A stretch of 64,000 nucleotides of DNA, taken from positions 1-64,000 of the forward strand of contig FMUV01000009.1 of the NCBI GenBank assembly GCA_900101355.1, in the 5' to 3' direction. The notes below the pieces were generated by a model, which saw only the letters and a program-made list of their open reading frames with translations, did not search any database and was not told the DNA's origin. The stretch is from Ruminococcus sp. YE282. GTDB taxonomy: Bacteria; Bacillota; Clostridia; Oscillospirales; Acutalibacteraceae. The stretch's first letter is position 1. Each line of letters begins with the position of its first letter. Made by a program: the position numbers and the translations under genes. Positions 63,341-64,000 of the stretch are shown here, piece by piece.

Positions 63341-63585
63341 TAATGTAGAAAATATAGTTTTGAATATTCTGCACAGTAAAGCTTGAATCTGAATGAAACA
63401 TTAATATTTGAGAATAAATACCTAAAATGCATGAACCCCTACAATCCACGATGTGAACTGTTCATTTTCGGGCTTCTAGTGCACACATAAGGTGATTTTT
63501 AATGCTTTGGAAATACGCAATCTGTTTTTGTGTATAAATTGATGAAATACTGGATATGTTTCTTAATTTCCTTTAAAATGGTGAT

Positions 63586-63645
63586 CTAATCTTTTTCAAT
63601 TCTGAGAATATTGCCTTGAATTTTATTTCTTGGACTAAATTTCAT
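63586..63645 (-). pseudogene. Possible remnant of a molbindin (Mop/TOBE) gene
   Basis: On the minus strand, ATG 63645 begins MKFSPRNKIQGNILRIEKD and then meets TAG. This matches the first strand of Mop-type molybdate-binding proteins as I remember them (MKISARNQLKGxxxxIEKG). An AAAGAAG RBS-like stretch precedes it. The frame after the stop does not look like the family for long. The rest of 63341-63725 has nothing I can support. Confidence 0.3.
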
Positions 63646-63725
63646 TACTTCTTTCTTTTCAATGTAAATTTCAATGTTGAAGTTACTATGAGAATTTACT
63701 TATTCGTGATATTACCCATTAATCG

Positions 63726-63754
63726 TTAACACAAAGGGTAAAATGCGGTATAAT
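63726..63754 (+). promoter_or_regulatory. Promoter of the last gene
   Basis: TTAACA and TATAAT are 17 bases apart, 135 bases before the start codon. Confidence 0.65.
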
Positions 63755-63888
63755 AAAAATACAAATAATAAGGAAGCATTTCTCGTCAGTTAAAAATGGG
63801 ATACAAGAAACGATGTGTTTCTGATTCGTATTCATGAATATAGTTTGCTGTTATTTCAGAAAAGATTAGTAAGGATTATTATATTACT

Positions 63889-64000
63889 ATGGTTGGAGTA
63901 TATTTAAGCGGTACAGGAAATACAAAGCATTGTATGGAATTATTTTGCAGAAGTCTTGATGCAAATGTAAAACTTATCCCTATCGAAGATGCGCAGGTGG
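63889..64000 (+). CDS. Flavodoxin-type protein, 5' end only (possibly EFR1 family)
   Basis: The visible 37 residues, MVGVYLSGTGNTKHCMELF and onward, form the first strand and phosphate loop (SGTGNT) of a flavodoxin fold. In clostridial EFR1-family proteins such a domain is followed by two 4Fe-4S ferredoxin motifs; the rest of this gene lies outside the window. The spacing to the AAGGATT upstream is long (about 13 bases), so the start is not certain. It is the second flavodoxin-like gene in the last 2.5 kb. Confidence 0.7.
   Translation, partial: MVGVYLSGTGNTKHCMELFCRSLDANVKLIPIEDAQV

Noticed and set aside
1..64000. tRNA, rRNA, insertion sequences with transposase, or toxin-antitoxin pairs
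   Set aside because: I looked for them and saw no cloverleaf ending in a CCA-type stem, no rRNA blocks, no DDE or tyrosine transposase motifs and no recognisable toxin pair.

Overview
The window looks like chromosomal DNA of a low-GC, Gram-positive, anaerobic gut Clostridia of the Ruminococcaceae/Oscillospiraceae. The reasons are three dockerin-bearing proteins, a dockerin-bearing pullulanase with CBM26 starch modules, class B sortases with SPxTG substrates, ECF vitamin transporters under riboswitches, and Firmicutes gene blocks (gdpP-rplI-dnaB; tilS-hpt-ftsH). A Ruminococcus bromii-like starch degrader is the best guess. That is an inference, since no rRNA is present.

Layout. 1-10.4 kb: the 3' end of a dockerin protein, a non-coding stretch with degenerate palindromes, a permease/ATPase/response regulator/histidine kinase module, a PflX-like radical SAM gene and an ABC-2 exporter. 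10.7-14.8 kb: the pullulanase. 14.9-16.9 kb: mnmA and nadA. 17.2-22.7 kb: two tandem copies of a cassette encoding an SPxTG surface protein, a class B sortase and an LCP phosphotransferase. 23-34.5 kb: a Na/Pi transporter, a third LCP protein, and envelope genes (YfhO, GT2, LicD) mixed with housekeeping genes. 34.5-36.5 kb: ribU behind an FMN riboswitch and folT behind a THF riboswitch. 36.6-50.1 kb: nrdR, iscS-iscU, rnhA, RNase J, gdpP-rplI-dnaB and tilS-hpt-ftsH. 50.4-60 kb: uvrA, a holin-like gene, a dockerin-GH25 muramidase, a HAD hydrolase, a lipoprotein cyclophilin, an S1 protein and rmuC. 60-64 kb: a redox operon with a divergent LysR regulator and the start of a flavodoxin-type gene.

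Strongest candidates for something new. (1) The duplicated SPxTG-sortase-LCP cassette. Both copies share one layout: substrate, terminator, sigma-A promoter, then overlapping sortase and LCP genes. This suggests that LCP transfer of a glycopolymer is coupled to sortase anchoring of small proteins. (2) A dispersed intergenic element of about 110-175 bp, seen in eight copies. It begins with a TATAA(T/C) box and carries several hairpins whose sequences differ but whose pairing is kept, so it behaves like a structured RNA. (3) A roughly 230-nt leader upstream of RNase J that folds on paper into a three-way junction.

All calls come from reading the sequence and from remembered family motifs. No database or folding program was run. 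Start codons were moved from the longest open frame wherever a ribosome binding site clearly favoured another start.
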